11,099 nt of DNA from Hyphomicrobiales bacterium (GCA_021775385.1 JAJFHW010000333.1:1-11099); one strand, 5' to 3'. Numbered from the stretch's first letter, positions 1 through 6,996 are shown. Notes: generated by a model not told the origin, from the letters alone. Numbers and translations: made by a program.

Positions 1-60
1 ATGTATATTATATGCATCTAATATATTTTTTCGAAAAATTGTGAATAAAGGATAAGCTAT

Positions 61-450
61 ATGTCAGACATTCTAATGGAAAACTCTTCTCATGACAGCT
101 CTCATGATAGTATTCAAAGCAATGCCTCAATTGGGCATAACTCTTCTGATGTTAGTATTGAATTTATTGTAAAGGGCTTTAACAGTATCACTCCTTTTGT
201 TGCAAAGAACGGAGCTCCTCTTCCAATGAAGATGAAGGCTGGTTCGACTTTACGTGATTTAGTTGAAGCTCTGGGAATTCCGAAAAATAAAATCTTCCTG
301 GCCATGAAAAATGGACGAGATGTAACAAAAGGTATTTACCCCGCCAATAACCCTGAATGTAATTTTGAAGTTGTAATTGATGAGGGGGACCATATTTCTT
401 TTTCGGGTCCTGTTCCTTATAGCTATGGGTATGGGTCTGCTGTTGTTTGA
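61..450 (+). CDS. MoaD/ThiS-like beta-grasp protein with non-canonical C-terminus
   Basis: This 129-aa protein has two parts. Residues 1-31 are polar and low-complexity, with a tandem SSHD-SSHD (residues 9-16) and the string IGHNSS (24-29). Residues 32-118 look like a small ubiquitin-like (ThiS/MoaD) fold: a beta strand, then STLRDLVEALGIPKNKIFLA (62-81), the NGRDV turn (84-88) and DEGDHISFSGPV (107-118), matching the usual LxxLLxxLGI...V.VNG..V...L.DGD.V.....PV pattern. Sulfur-carrier members of this family end in Gly-Gly, which is adenylated and thiocarboxylated. Here the chain continues as PYSYGYGSAVV with no GG, so a carrier role would need processing or is absent. The start is supported by AAAGGA at 47-52, 8 nt upstream. 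A T/A-rich -10-like stretch lies near 15-26, but the -35 region is outside the window. It is the only plus-strand gene and converges with lolD. The fold is inferred from pattern only; function is unknown. Confidence 0.78.
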   Translation: MSDILMENSSHDSSHDSIQSNASIGHNSSDVSIEFIVKGFNSITPFVAKNGAPLPMKMKAGSTLRDLVEALGIPKNKIFLAMKNGRDVTKGIYPANNPECNFEVVIDEGDHISFSGPVPYSYGYGSAVV

Positions 451-458
451 CTTCTGAT

Positions 459-496
459 ATTTCACTCAAAATTGATTTTTGGGTTTTGAGTGAAAT
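459..496. terminator. 13-bp perfect inverted repeat between convergent genes
   Basis: ATTTCACTCAAAA (459-471) is exactly complementary to TTTTGAGTGAAAT (484-496), around a 12-nt loop. It sits 8 nt after the stop of the plus-strand gene and 3 nt after the lolD stop, the classic position for a shared bidirectional terminator. The A/T-rich ends of the stem supply a TTTT on the loop side of each strand, but there is no long U-tract after the stem, so termination efficiency is uncertain. Confidence 0.62.
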
Positions 497-499
497 GCT

Positions 500-1285
500 C
501 TAGAGCTCTCCGGTTCCCTGCTGCTGTTGAGGAATGTATGAATAGAGTTTTCCCTCTTGCATTTGAAGTACACGATCCATTCTGCTAGCCAGCTCTAGAT
601 TATGAGTGGCAATAATAGCGGCCAGGCCTGTTTGGCGAATAAGGCCTATGAGTGATTGAAACACACGCTCTGCGGTATTTGGATCTAGGTTGCCGGTTGG
701 CTCATCTGCAAGCAACAGCGTTGGTTCATTGGCTATGGCTCTTGCAATTGCAACTCTTTGTTGCTCACCGCCTGACATAGCGTTTGGGCGATGCCCTAAT
801 CTTTCTTGTAGTCCTAAGAATTCTAAAATGACTTTGGCCCGTGCCATAGCCTCTTTTTGAGAATGTCCATTGATTAACTGAGGTATCACAACATTCTCTA
901 AAGCACTGAATTCAGGAAGGAGTTGATGGAACTGATATACAAAACCGATGTCACTCTTACGAATGGCTGTGCGCTCTGCATCATTAAAATTTGTGCAATC
1001 TTGCCCGTTTAAATAGACCTTACCACTATCTGCTTTATCCAACATGCCTAAGATATGTAGAAGTGATGATTTCCCTGAGCCAGACGGCCCGACAAGCGCA
1101 ATCGCTTCACCTTTAAAAATATCAGCTGATATGGAGTTTAAAACCTGAATTTCGCGTGTGCCCTGATGATATGATTTGGTGACATCACGTATGGCCAGAA
1201 TAGGTTTTGGATGCCCTTGAGGCTGTTCTATTGTTTGTTGCGCGTATTGTTGCTGCTCTTGGTTTGCTTGATAATACTCACTCAT
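500..1285 (-). CDS. lolD: Lipoprotein-releasing ABC transporter ATPase LolD
   Basis: LolD is the cytoplasmic ATPase that powers extraction of outer-membrane lipoproteins from the inner membrane and their transfer to LolA. All ABC motifs are intact in the 261 aa: Walker A GPSGSGKS (66-73), Q-loop Gln118 in YQFHQLLPEF, signature MSGGEQQRVAIARA (170-183), Walker B LLLADE (190-195) with TGNLD, and the H-loop His228 in ATHNLEL. The MacB/LolD subfamily is supported by the FHQLLPEFSALENV stretch and by the adjacent LolC/E permease. The ATG overlaps the lolC stop by 8 bp and is preceded by a strong GGAGG 9 nt upstream (inside lolC), so the two are translationally coupled. About 28 N-terminal residues (rich in Gln/Tyr) and the QQQQ tail (253-256) lie outside the conserved fold. 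The length is slightly above the usual ~230 aa because of them. Confidence 0.95.
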   Translation of the reverse strand: MSEYYQANQEQQQYAQQTIEQPQGHPKPILAIRDVTKSYHQGTREIQVLNSISADIFKGEAIALVGPSGSGKSSLLHILGMLDKADSGKVYLNGQDCTNFNDAERTAIRKSDIGFVYQFHQLLPEFSALENVVIPQLINGHSQKEAMARAKVILEFLGLQERLGHRPNAMSGGEQQRVAIARAIANEPTLLLADEPTGNLDPNTAERVFQSLIGLIRQTGLAAIIATHNLELASRMDRVLQMQEGKLYSYIPQQQQGTGEL

Positions 1286-2579
1286 AGCGCAATGCCTCCA
1301 CAGGATCGAGACTGGCAGCTCGCCACGCTGGATAGATGGTTGCCAAGAAGGACAGTATCAGAGCCACAATGACAATGACTGTTGTTTCGACAGAATCCAT
1401 TTTAGCGGGAAGTTTTGACAAAATTTGTATTTCTGGATTTATTCGAACGCCTGTGGCCCAGCCGATAAAACTTTGAATGGCATCTATATTCAAACAGATG
1501 GTCACCCCAAGTAAGAGACCTAAAATAGTACCACAGACACCAATAAAGGAACCTGTTGTCATGAAAATTCTCATGATGGCTCCTCTTGTTGCCCCCATTG
1601 TCCGTAAAACGGCTATGTCTTTGGTTTTGACTTTCACTAACATAACCATGCTAGAGATTATATTTAAGGCAGCCACAAAAACCACAAGACTGACAATGAT
1701 GAACATCAAATTACGTTCAACAGCTAGGACACTAAAGAGTTTAGCATTGCGCTGCTTCCAGGTTGAGAGATTTGTGTCATTACCTGCTGCTTTAGCGATG
1801 TCTTGTTCTATTAATTCCACTTGCTTTGGTTTATTCACCATGACTTCAAGAGCAGACACCTGGTTCTTCTTAGAAAAGAACTTTTGTGCTTGATCTAATG
1901 GCATGAAAAGGACTTTTAAATCATATTCATAAATACCAACCTCGAAAATGGCTGACACACGATATGGCTTAACTCTTGGTGTGGTTCCAAACGGTGTTTT
2001 GGCTCCGCGCAGTGTGACGACATTGATTCGATCTCCGACACGAACCCCTAAGACATTCGCTAGGCGGCTACCAATAATGATGCCGTTAGAGTCATTAAAA
2101 TTCTCTAATGTACCAGAGACTAAGTTCGTTGAGACTGTTGCTAGCTTATTGAGATCTTCTGCTCGAATGCCGCGCACATTGCCGAAATATTCCTGGTATT
2201 TTGAGGTCACCATGACCTGGCCGTCTATTACCGGAATAACAGCTTTAACACCTGGAACTGTTTTTATATTATTCGCGACACCATCAAAACCTGTGAATGG
2301 TTTGCCAAATTGTTGAATGACAACATGGCCGTTCATGTCGAGGATGTTTTTATATAATGTATCTCTAAACCCATTCATGACCCCCAAAACCACAATCAGG
2401 GCTGTGACCCCTAATGCGATGCCTAAAAGAGTGAGAATGGCAATAACTGAGATAAACCCTTCTCCCTTTGGTGGGCGAAGGTATCTAAAAGAAATCATCC
2501 GTTCAAATGAAGAGAACGGCATGGTAGCTGTACTTTTAGTATGTTTTTTGACTTGTTGTACGCTCGCCGTTTCATTCAT
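1278..2579 (-). CDS. lolC: LolC/LolE-family (LolF-like) lipoprotein-releasing permease
   Basis: This 433-aa inner-membrane permease of the Lol system has the FtsX/MacB-type topology. TM1 is about 43-70 (with VIAILTLLGIALGV), a periplasmic domain of ~220 residues follows, then TM2 about 291-315, TM3 about 337-363 and TM4 about 399-417. The family-typical ending is YPAWRAASLDPVEALRYE. The coupling region after TM2 carries KTKDIAVLRTMGAT (318-331). With LolD it forms the ATPase-driven complex that releases lipoproteins to LolA. Only one permease gene is present beside lolD, as expected where a single LolF-type protein replaces the LolC/LolE pair; lolC is used here as the customary symbol. The start at 2579 gives a polar 19-residue leader. 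Family members usually begin near Met20 (MPFSSFERMISFRYL), but that codon (2520-2522) has no visible Shine-Dalgarno, whereas AGAGA lies about 11 nt before the upstream ATG. The start is therefore uncertain. Confidence 0.93.
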   Translation of the reverse strand: MNETASVQQVKKHTKSTATMPFSSFERMISFRYLRPPKGEGFISVIAILTLLGIALGVTALIVVLGVMNGFRDTLYKNILDMNGHVVIQQFGKPFTGFDGVANNIKTVPGVKAVIPVIDGQVMVTSKYQEYFGNVRGIRAEDLNKLATVSTNLVSGTLENFNDSNGIIIGSRLANVLGVRVGDRINVVTLRGAKTPFGTTPRVKPYRVSAIFEVGIYEYDLKVLFMPLDQAQKFFSKKNQVSALEVMVNKPKQVELIEQDIAKAAGNDTNLSTWKQRNAKLFSVLAVERNLMFIIVSLVVFVAALNIISSMVMLVKVKTKDIAVLRTMGATRGAIMRIFMTTGSFIGVCGTILGLLLGVTICLNIDAIQSFIGWATGVRINPEIQILSKLPAKMDSVETTVIVIVALILSFLATIYPAWRAASLDPVEALRYE

Positions 2580-2631
2580 TGAACTTTGATCTCTTCGTAT
2601 ATGCTTAGATGCTCAAAAAGCATCCACATTT

Positions 2632-2666
2632 AATAGCTTCAGTTGCCTACAAACAAACGCACTTCC
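2632..2666 (-). repeat. Hairpin repeat copy 1 (degenerate)
   Basis: On the plus strand this reads GCTTCAGTTGCCTACAAACA and continues to CGCACTTCC. It aligns with the copies at 2669-2711, 9423-9467 and 9484-9527, sharing CTTCAG, TTGCC, the ACAA loop and terminal TTCC. The stem is broken: GTTGC faces ACAAA, leaving two mismatches. Confidence 0.5.
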
Positions 2667-2668
2667 TA

Positions 2669-2711
2669 AAAGCAGCGCTTAAGATTGCCCGTAAGCAACC
2701 GCATTGGCATC
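2669..2711 (-). repeat. Hairpin repeat copy 2
   Basis: The core is GATTGC (2683-2688), loop CCGTAA (2689-2694), GCAACC (2695-2700), preceded by CTTAA and followed by GCATTGGCATC. It aligns base for base with the core of the copy at 9423-9467 apart from three substitutions. The stem has one A/C mismatch. It follows copy 1 almost directly, giving a tandem pair. Confidence 0.6.
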
Positions 2712-2923
2712 ATGGCTCTCAGCTTTTAAAGACGCTGAACTACTTCTTCGCATATCACTTTATGCGCTCGATAACTATTTGCAGCCAGAAAAAGGAGTAT
2801 CCACACTTATTATTTTACCCCATTTACCTAGTAACAAATGCTTTTCTAAGCTCGAGTTGTCCACTTACTACCATAATAGCTAATGCTAAAATGTGTTCTA
2901 GTTTAGGTCACTCACACGTGTGC

Positions 2924-4243
2924 TTAACTGCTTATTTTGTTGATAGCATCATCAAATGAGAGTTCTTCGCGTTCTCCTGATTTTCTATACTTAATTTCTA
3001 CAATACCATTTTTAACGCCTTTTGGCCCTACGATCATTTGTATAGGTAAACCAATGAGATCCATGGTTTTGAATTTACCACCAGCTCGTTCATTTGTATC
3101 GTCTAACAAGCAATCAAAGCCTTTTTGTTGTAGAGACTGATATAAATTATTAGCGGCTTTGTCTGTTTCTTCATCGCCCGGTTTTAAATTGATGATACCA
3201 ACATCGAAAGGTGCCACTGCTTTGGGCCAAATGATGCCATTGTCATCATGGCTTGCTTCAATAATGGCTCCCATTAAACGTGAAACACCGATACCATATG
3301 AGCCCATTTGTAGTGCAATCAACTTTCCGTCAGGGCCTTGGACTTCACATTTCATAGGTTTTGAGTATTTATCACCAAAATAGAAAATATGTCCGACTTC
3401 AATGCCGCGTGCACTTACCTGATTATCTTTACTCACTTCATTTTCAAACTTTTCAGCATCATGCATTTCTTCCGTGGCTGCATAATGAGAAGTCCAGCTT
3501 TCAATAACCGAACTCAGATCACTATTAAAATCTACGCTTTCATCAGGTACTGGCATATCAATCAATTGCTGATCACAGAAGACTTCACTTTCCCCTGTCT
3601 CAGCAAGTAAAATGAATTCATGGCTTAAATCACCACCAATTGGACCTGTGTCAGCTTTCATTGGGATGGCTTTAACGCCTAACCGCTCAAATGTGCGCAA
3701 ATATGCCACGAACATTTTTTGATATGTTTTTCTGGCATCTTCTTCTGATAAATCAAATGAATAAGCATCTTTCATCAAGAATTCACGGCCGCGCATTACA
3801 CCAAAACGAGGGCGAATTTCGTCTCTAAACTTCCACTGCAGGTGATATAACGTTTTTGGGCAATCTTTATATGATTTTACACTATCTCTGAAAATTTGCG
3901 TGATTTGCTCTTCGTTTGTTGGCCCGAAGAGTAATTCGCGGTCATGACGGTCTGTTATGCGTAGCATTTCCTTGCCATAATCATCATAGCGGCCGCTTTC
4001 ACGCCAAATATCGGCTTGTTGGATTGTAGGCATTAATAACTCAACTGCACCCGCCCTATTTTGTTCTTCTCGGACAATATTCTCGATTTTACGAAGAACC
4101 CTTAAACCCAATGGCAACCATGAATATATGCCAGCAGCTGACTGGCGAATGAGCCCCGCGCGCAGCATTAATTGATGAGAAACGATTTCAGCACTAGCTG
4201 GAACATCTCTTAGGACAGGCAAGAAGAATTGGCTTAAGCGCAT
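2924..4243 (-). CDS. proS: Prolyl-tRNA synthetase, short alphaproteobacterial type
   Basis: This class II aminoacyl-tRNA synthetase charges tRNA-Pro with proline in the cytoplasm. The 439 aa carry motif 1 around 40-60 ([19 protein letters not shown]), the proline-binding loop GPTNEEQIT (107-115), motif 2 from [17 protein letters not shown] (139-155) to DAYSF, and motif 3 GSYGIGVSR (314-322). An anticodon-binding domain runs from about residue 345 to the end. Bacterial-type ProS is normally ~570 aa with an inserted editing (INS) domain between motifs 2 and 3. That insertion is missing here, leaving only about 150 residues between them. This is the known short form of alphaproteobacteria, which relies on trans-editing for mischarged Ala-tRNA-Pro. 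The ATG is preceded by GGGAG 9 nt upstream. A perfect palindrome lies 30 bp before the start, and a terminator-like hairpin separates the gene from the preceding DUF1467 gene, so proS probably has its own promoter. Confidence 0.97.
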   Translation of the reverse strand: MRLSQFFLPVLRDVPASAEIVSHQLMLRAGLIRQSAAGIYSWLPLGLRVLRKIENIVREEQNRAGAVELLMPTIQQADIWRESGRYDDYGKEMLRITDRHDRELLFGPTNEEQITQIFRDSVKSYKDCPKTLYHLQWKFRDEIRPRFGVMRGREFLMKDAYSFDLSEEDARKTYQKMFVAYLRTFERLGVKAIPMKADTGPIGGDLSHEFILLAETGESEVFCDQQLIDMPVPDESVDFNSDLSSVIESWTSHYAATEEMHDAEKFENEVSKDNQVSARGIEVGHIFYFGDKYSKPMKCEVQGPDGKLIALQMGSYGIGVSRLMGAIIEASHDDNGIIWPKAVAPFDVGIINLKPGDEETDKAANNLYQSLQQKGFDCLLDDTNERAGGKFKTMDLIGLPIQMIVGPKGVKNGIVEIKYRKSGEREELSFDDAINKISS

Positions 4244-4272
4244 GTTTGATTGCTCCCAGGATATTGTTATTT

Positions 4273-4296
4273 GTTAGCTTTATATTTAAAGCTAAC
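4273..4296. promoter_or_regulatory. Perfect 10-bp palindrome upstream of proS
   Basis: GTTAGCTTTA (4273-4282) and TAAAGCTAAC (4287-4296) are exact reverse complements around TATT. The element ends 29 bp before the proS ATG. On the minus strand its centre reads as a TATAAA/TAAATAT -10-like sequence with TTGCCC 15 nt upstream of TATAAA. A better-spaced alternative promoter, TTGCTT-N17-TATGAG, lies further upstream (plus about 4345-4373). It could be an operator overlapping a promoter or a hairpin in the leader RNA. There is no U-tract after it, so a terminator is less likely. Confidence 0.5.
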
Positions 4297-4413
4297 CTTG
4301 GGCAAATAGAAAAACGTACTCAGTTAGATTGATATTTATTTTTGCTCATAGTTAATTTCATTTAACGAAGCAAGCTATGGCAACTGGCACAGCTAAAAGT
4401 AAAAACTGAAACC

Positions 4414-4444
4414 AAAAAGCACTCCGCTTTGGACTGCATTTTTT
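4414..4444 (-). terminator. Probable terminator after the mce-DUF1467 pair
   Basis: AAAAAGCACTCC (4414-4425) can pair with GGACTGCATTTTTT (4431-4444) across a 5-nt loop, with one G/G mismatch and a single bulged base. On the minus strand the stem ends in GCTTTTT, and on the plus strand in GCATTTTTT. It begins 10 nt after the DUF1467 stop codon, the expected place for a rho-independent terminator. Confidence 0.6.
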
Positions 4445-4454
4445 GCTAAACGCT

Positions 4455-4730
4455 TTAATTAGCTTCGTCAAATTTCGGCAAAAATGGAATATCATCAACT
4501 GAAATAAGATTATATGTATATACTGAATAGACTACAGCAAAGATAATACCTGCAATAATCGATGTTATGAGTGCCTTTTTTAACATATGCGGCACTGCTG
4601 GTGCGCTTTCAACTGACCCTGGTACAACGTCACCATCTTCTTGTTGAGTTTTTACACCAAAGGGTAAAACCATAAAGAGGGTCAACCACCAAATAATGAA
4701 ATATGTAGCAATTGAAAGACTTAAACTCAT
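4455..4730 (-). CDS. DUF1467 family two-helix membrane protein
   Basis: This 91-aa protein of unknown function has two predicted membrane helices: residues ~4-25 (ATYFIIWWLTLFMVLPFGV) and ~52-74 (ALITSIIAGIIFAVVYSVYT). They are joined by an acidic, proline-containing loop with APAVPHMLKK (43-52). The arrangement, the WWLTLFMVLPFGV first helix and the position between mce and proS match the DUF1467 family of alphaproteobacteria. No catalytic motif is visible. The ATG directly follows the mce stop codon with no gap, and GAGG lies 8 nt upstream within mce, so translation is almost certainly coupled to mce. Whether it has any role in methylmalonyl-CoA metabolism is unknown; conserved adjacency is the only hint. 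Confidence 0.85.
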   Translation of the reverse strand: MSLSLSIATYFIIWWLTLFMVLPFGVKTQQEDGDVVPGSVESAPAVPHMLKKALITSIIAGIIFAVVYSVYTYNLISVDDIPFLPKFDEAN

Positions 4731-5135
4731 CTACGCTTCCTCTAGCTCAACTAAAGTGCCACAGAAATCTTTTGGGTGTAAGAACATCACTGGTTTGCCA
4801 TGAGCACCAATTTTAGGGTCACCGCTGCCTAATACTCTTGCGCCTTCACTTTTCAGCTTATCTCTAGCTTCGATGATATTATCAACTTCATAGCAAATGT
4901 GGTGAATGCCGCCAGCCGGATTTTTCTCAAGGAAGTTATTAATAGGGCTATCAGCACCTAGAGGTTCTAGAAGCTCAATTTTTGTATTTGGAAGTTCAAT
5001 AAAGATCGTGGACACACCGTGATCTGGCTGCTCTTCTTTTGCTGAAAGAGTAGCACCTAGGCTGTTGCGATAGGTGTTTGCTGCAGCTTCAATATCTGGT
5101 ACTGCGATGGCTACATGGTTCAAACGTCCGATCAT
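4731..5135 (-). CDS. mce: Methylmalonyl-CoA epimerase
   Basis: This 134-aa vicinal-oxygen-chelate enzyme interconverts (2S)- and (2R)-methylmalonyl-CoA, linking propionyl-CoA carboxylase to methylmalonyl-CoA mutase. It shows the two repeated beta-alpha-beta-beta-beta modules: LNHVAIAVPDIEAA (5-18) and GGIHHICYEVDNI (75-87). Likely metal ligands are His7, Glu54 in KIELLEP, His78 or His79, and Glu130 in GTLVELEEA. The HGKPVMFLHPKDFCGTLVEL stretch (112-131) is the family signature. Length is typical. AAGGA lies about 9 nt before the ATG. It abuts the DUF1467 gene downstream and follows rnj after 147 bp. The epimerase call over other VOC proteins rests on these signatures and on the neighbourhood. 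Confidence 0.94.
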   Translation of the reverse strand: MIGRLNHVAIAVPDIEAAANTYRNSLGATLSAKEEQPDHGVSTIFIELPNTKIELLEPLGADSPINNFLEKNPAGGIHHICYEVDNIIEARDKLKSEGARVLGSGDPKIGAHGKPVMFLHPKDFCGTLVELEEA

Positions 5136-5197
5136 TTATATGTCCTTTTTTCGTCTTTTAATTCGTCATTAATCTTTGTTTTGATGATCTAATCCAG

Positions 5198-5229
5198 AAA
5201 GAGTGCTTTTGTCTAGAGCATTTCTCTTT
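5198..5229 (-). terminator. Possible imperfect hairpin between rnj and mce
   Basis: On the minus strand AAAGAG-AAA-TGCT pairs with AGCA-CTCTTT, giving 10 bp with a 3-nt bulge around a 9-nt loop. It ends in CTCTTTC, a poor U-tract. It lies 54 nt after the rnj stop and could be a weak terminator or processing hairpin. It includes the TCTAGAGCATTTC motif. Confidence 0.3.
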
Positions 5230-5282
5230 TGATGAATTCAATACCATATGCCACACTTTCTCTACAGAATTTGATAAATGGA

Positions 5283-6962
5283 CTAAATTTGGTGCAAATG
5301 GATGGTTACCACTGGTTTCTTACCCCAATATTCATTCAAAGCAGAGCGTACACTTCGTCTTAAGGCCTCTTTCAGTGTCTTTTTATCCCCTCGCCTCTTT
5401 GAAGGGATGCTTTTGAACGTGCCATTTACTGCTTTTTCTATGATATCTTGCATTTCTCCGCTCTCTTGTTCGTGAGGAACCCCAAGCTCTGACCAACTTG
5501 GGCTTGAGATTAGATTTCCCTTGCTATCAACGACACATGAAACAGTCACGCAGCCAAGCGTTGATATTTTGCGGCGAACACGAATAGCATTATCATCTTC
5601 CAATATGAAATGTCCGTCACGATAGAGGCGGCCATTGGGTACTTCATCAATAATCTTTGGATCTTGTGGGAGAACAGATAACATATCTCCATTTTTGATA
5701 AGCTGTACTTTTTCAATATTTTTGCTTTTAGCGAATGCAGCTTGAGACCTTAGATGATGTTCTTCGCCGTGAACAGGCACCAGAACATTTGGTCTTATCC
5801 AGCTATATAGTTGCTCTAATTCACCGCGTCTTGGGTGGCCTGTTACGTGTACCGGTGCATCACTTTCCGTGATGATGTTTAAATCCATTCCAGCCAGGAG
5901 ATTAATAATATAACCAACAGATCGCTCATTGCCCGGGATTGTTCTGGATGAGAAAATAATTGTATCTTTTGGTTTTAATTTAATCTTTGGATGGCTGCCC
6001 TCTGCGATACGTGCCATAGCGGCTCGACCTTCACCCTGGCTACCAGTTGCTAGAACAACGCATTCTTTTGCTGGAAGATGTTGAAAATCTTCGTCTGAGA
6101 GAAAACTATAGTCTTGTGGGATGTAACCAGTTTCTTTGGCTATACCTACAACGCGGTCTAATGCTCGGCCAGCTAAAATCACATATCGACCTGATTTGTA
6201 GGCAGCTTCTGCTACTGATTTTATCCGCGCAACGTTTGAGGCAAAAGTAGTAACGACAACGCGTTGTTTTGCATTTGCTATAATCTCTTCTAAGGTTTTT
6301 GCCACGTCAACTTCTGAAATAGAGGAGCCATCTCTGGTGGCATTGGTCGAGTCACAAACCAAAACATCAATGCCTTCATCTCCTAATTTTTTCAATCGGT
6401 TTTCATCTGTTGGAGGGCCGACAATTGGATCTGGATCTAACTTCCAATCACCTGTGTGAAAGAGAGTTCCGGCATCTGTTTTTATATGTAGACCTAATGG
6501 CTCAGGAATTGAATGCGCCATATCAACCATTTCAATAGAAAAAGGTCCTAGGTCAAATTTAGCCCGCCTTGGTACTTCTTTAATCGGTACTGTGTCTTGT
6601 AAACCCTCTCTTGCTAATTTGGCCTTTAGCATGGAAGCTGTAAAAGGAGTGGCATAAATTGGGACTTCTAAATTCTCCCATAGATCGGGTATGGCTCCAT
6701 AATGATCTTCATGGGCATGAGTTAGAATTATGGCTTCGATGTTACGTTTTTCATTTTCAGCGAACGTGATATCTGGGACAATGATTTCAACACCAGGCTC
6801 TCTAGGTCCAGCGAAAGTGAGGCCTAAGTCTACCATGATCCATTTATAATCACCTGGTAAGCCGTAGCCGTACATCATGCAATTCATACCGATTTCGCCA
6901 ACACCGCCCAATGGTACCATCACCATTTCGGCTTTTGGGGTGTCCAAATTTTTATTACTCAT
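5283..6962 (-). CDS. rnj: Ribonuclease J
   Basis: RNase J is a metallo-beta-lactamase/beta-CASP nuclease with 5'-3' exonuclease and endonuclease activity in mRNA decay and rRNA maturation. The 559 aa carry the zinc motif HAHEDH (82-87), with further ligands His150 (DMAHSIPE), Asp172 (HTGDWK) and His398 (VPVHGE). The beta-CASP insert contains TTFASNVARI (238-247) and LATGSQGE (304-311), followed by VTGHPRRGEL (373-382). A C-terminal domain of about 110 residues starts near 450. PLGGVGEIGMN (17-27) is the typical N-terminus. The best Shine-Dalgarno, AAAGG, is 13 nt from the ATG, which is long, but no better start is seen. Alphaproteobacteria such as Sinorhizobium use one RNase J, and the birA-rnj-mce order is usual. 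A terminator-like hairpin upstream suggests that rnj has its own promoter or depends on read-through from birA. Confidence 0.96.
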   Translation of the reverse strand: MSNKNLDTPKAEMVMVPLGGVGEIGMNCMMYGYGLPGDYKWIMVDLGLTFAGPREPGVEIIVPDITFAENEKRNIEAIILTHAHEDHYGAIPDLWENLEVPIYATPFTASMLKAKLAREGLQDTVPIKEVPRRAKFDLGPFSIEMVDMAHSIPEPLGLHIKTDAGTLFHTGDWKLDPDPIVGPPTDENRLKKLGDEGIDVLVCDSTNATRDGSSISEVDVAKTLEEIIANAKQRVVVTTFASNVARIKSVAEAAYKSGRYVILAGRALDRVVGIAKETGYIPQDYSFLSDEDFQHLPAKECVVLATGSQGEGRAAMARIAEGSHPKIKLKPKDTIIFSSRTIPGNERSVGYIINLLAGMDLNIITESDAPVHVTGHPRRGELEQLYSWIRPNVLVPVHGEEHHLRSQAAFAKSKNIEKVQLIKNGDMLSVLPQDPKIIDEVPNGRLYRDGHFILEDDNAIRVRRKISTLGCVTVSCVVDSKGNLISSPSWSELGVPHEQESGEMQDIIEKAVNGTFKSIPSKRRGDKKTLKEALRRSVRSALNEYWGKKPVVTIHLHQI

Positions 6963-6996
6963 ATTCTGAGTTATACCTTTCTAGCGCATGCTTCGT

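Larger units (their letters stand above)
2580..2923. other. 344-bp non-coding gap between proS and lolC
   Basis: No convincing gene lies here. The stretch holds two degenerate copies of a hairpin repeat (2632-2666 and 2669-2711), a 6-bp hairpin GATGCT/AGCATC at 2608-2624, a perfect 6-bp hairpin CGCATA/TATGCG at 2749-2766, and a 10-bp palindrome CACACGTGTG at 2913-2922 right beside the proS stop. A weak minus-strand promoter could be TATTAA (plus 2630-2635) with TTTGTT 16 nt upstream, inside the first repeat. lolC must be transcribed either from here or by read-through from proS. There is no clear rho-independent terminator after proS. Confidence 0.55.

Noticed and set aside
1477..2589. Antisense open frames across lolC
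   Set aside because: lolC on the minus strand has clear family features throughout; the opposite frames are by-products of its codon use and show no motif or ribosome site.
2664..2712. Possible 15-codon leader peptide on the minus strand before lolC
   Set aside because: It starts with clustered ATGs after only a weak purine stretch and overlaps a hairpin repeat. There is no run of regulatory codons and no terminator/antiterminator arrangement.
2913..2922. Palindrome CACACGTGTG beside the proS stop
   Set aside because: A single 10-bp palindrome with no spacer, next to a stop codon, is not rare in 11 kb and nothing else supports a binding site.
2609..2959. Plus-strand open frame of 116 codons in the proS-lolC gap
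   Set aside because: It has no Shine-Dalgarno, unusual composition rich in His/Lys/Phe/Tyr with no recognisable motif, overlaps the proS 3' end antisense, and contains two copies of the hairpin repeat. It is better explained as chance.
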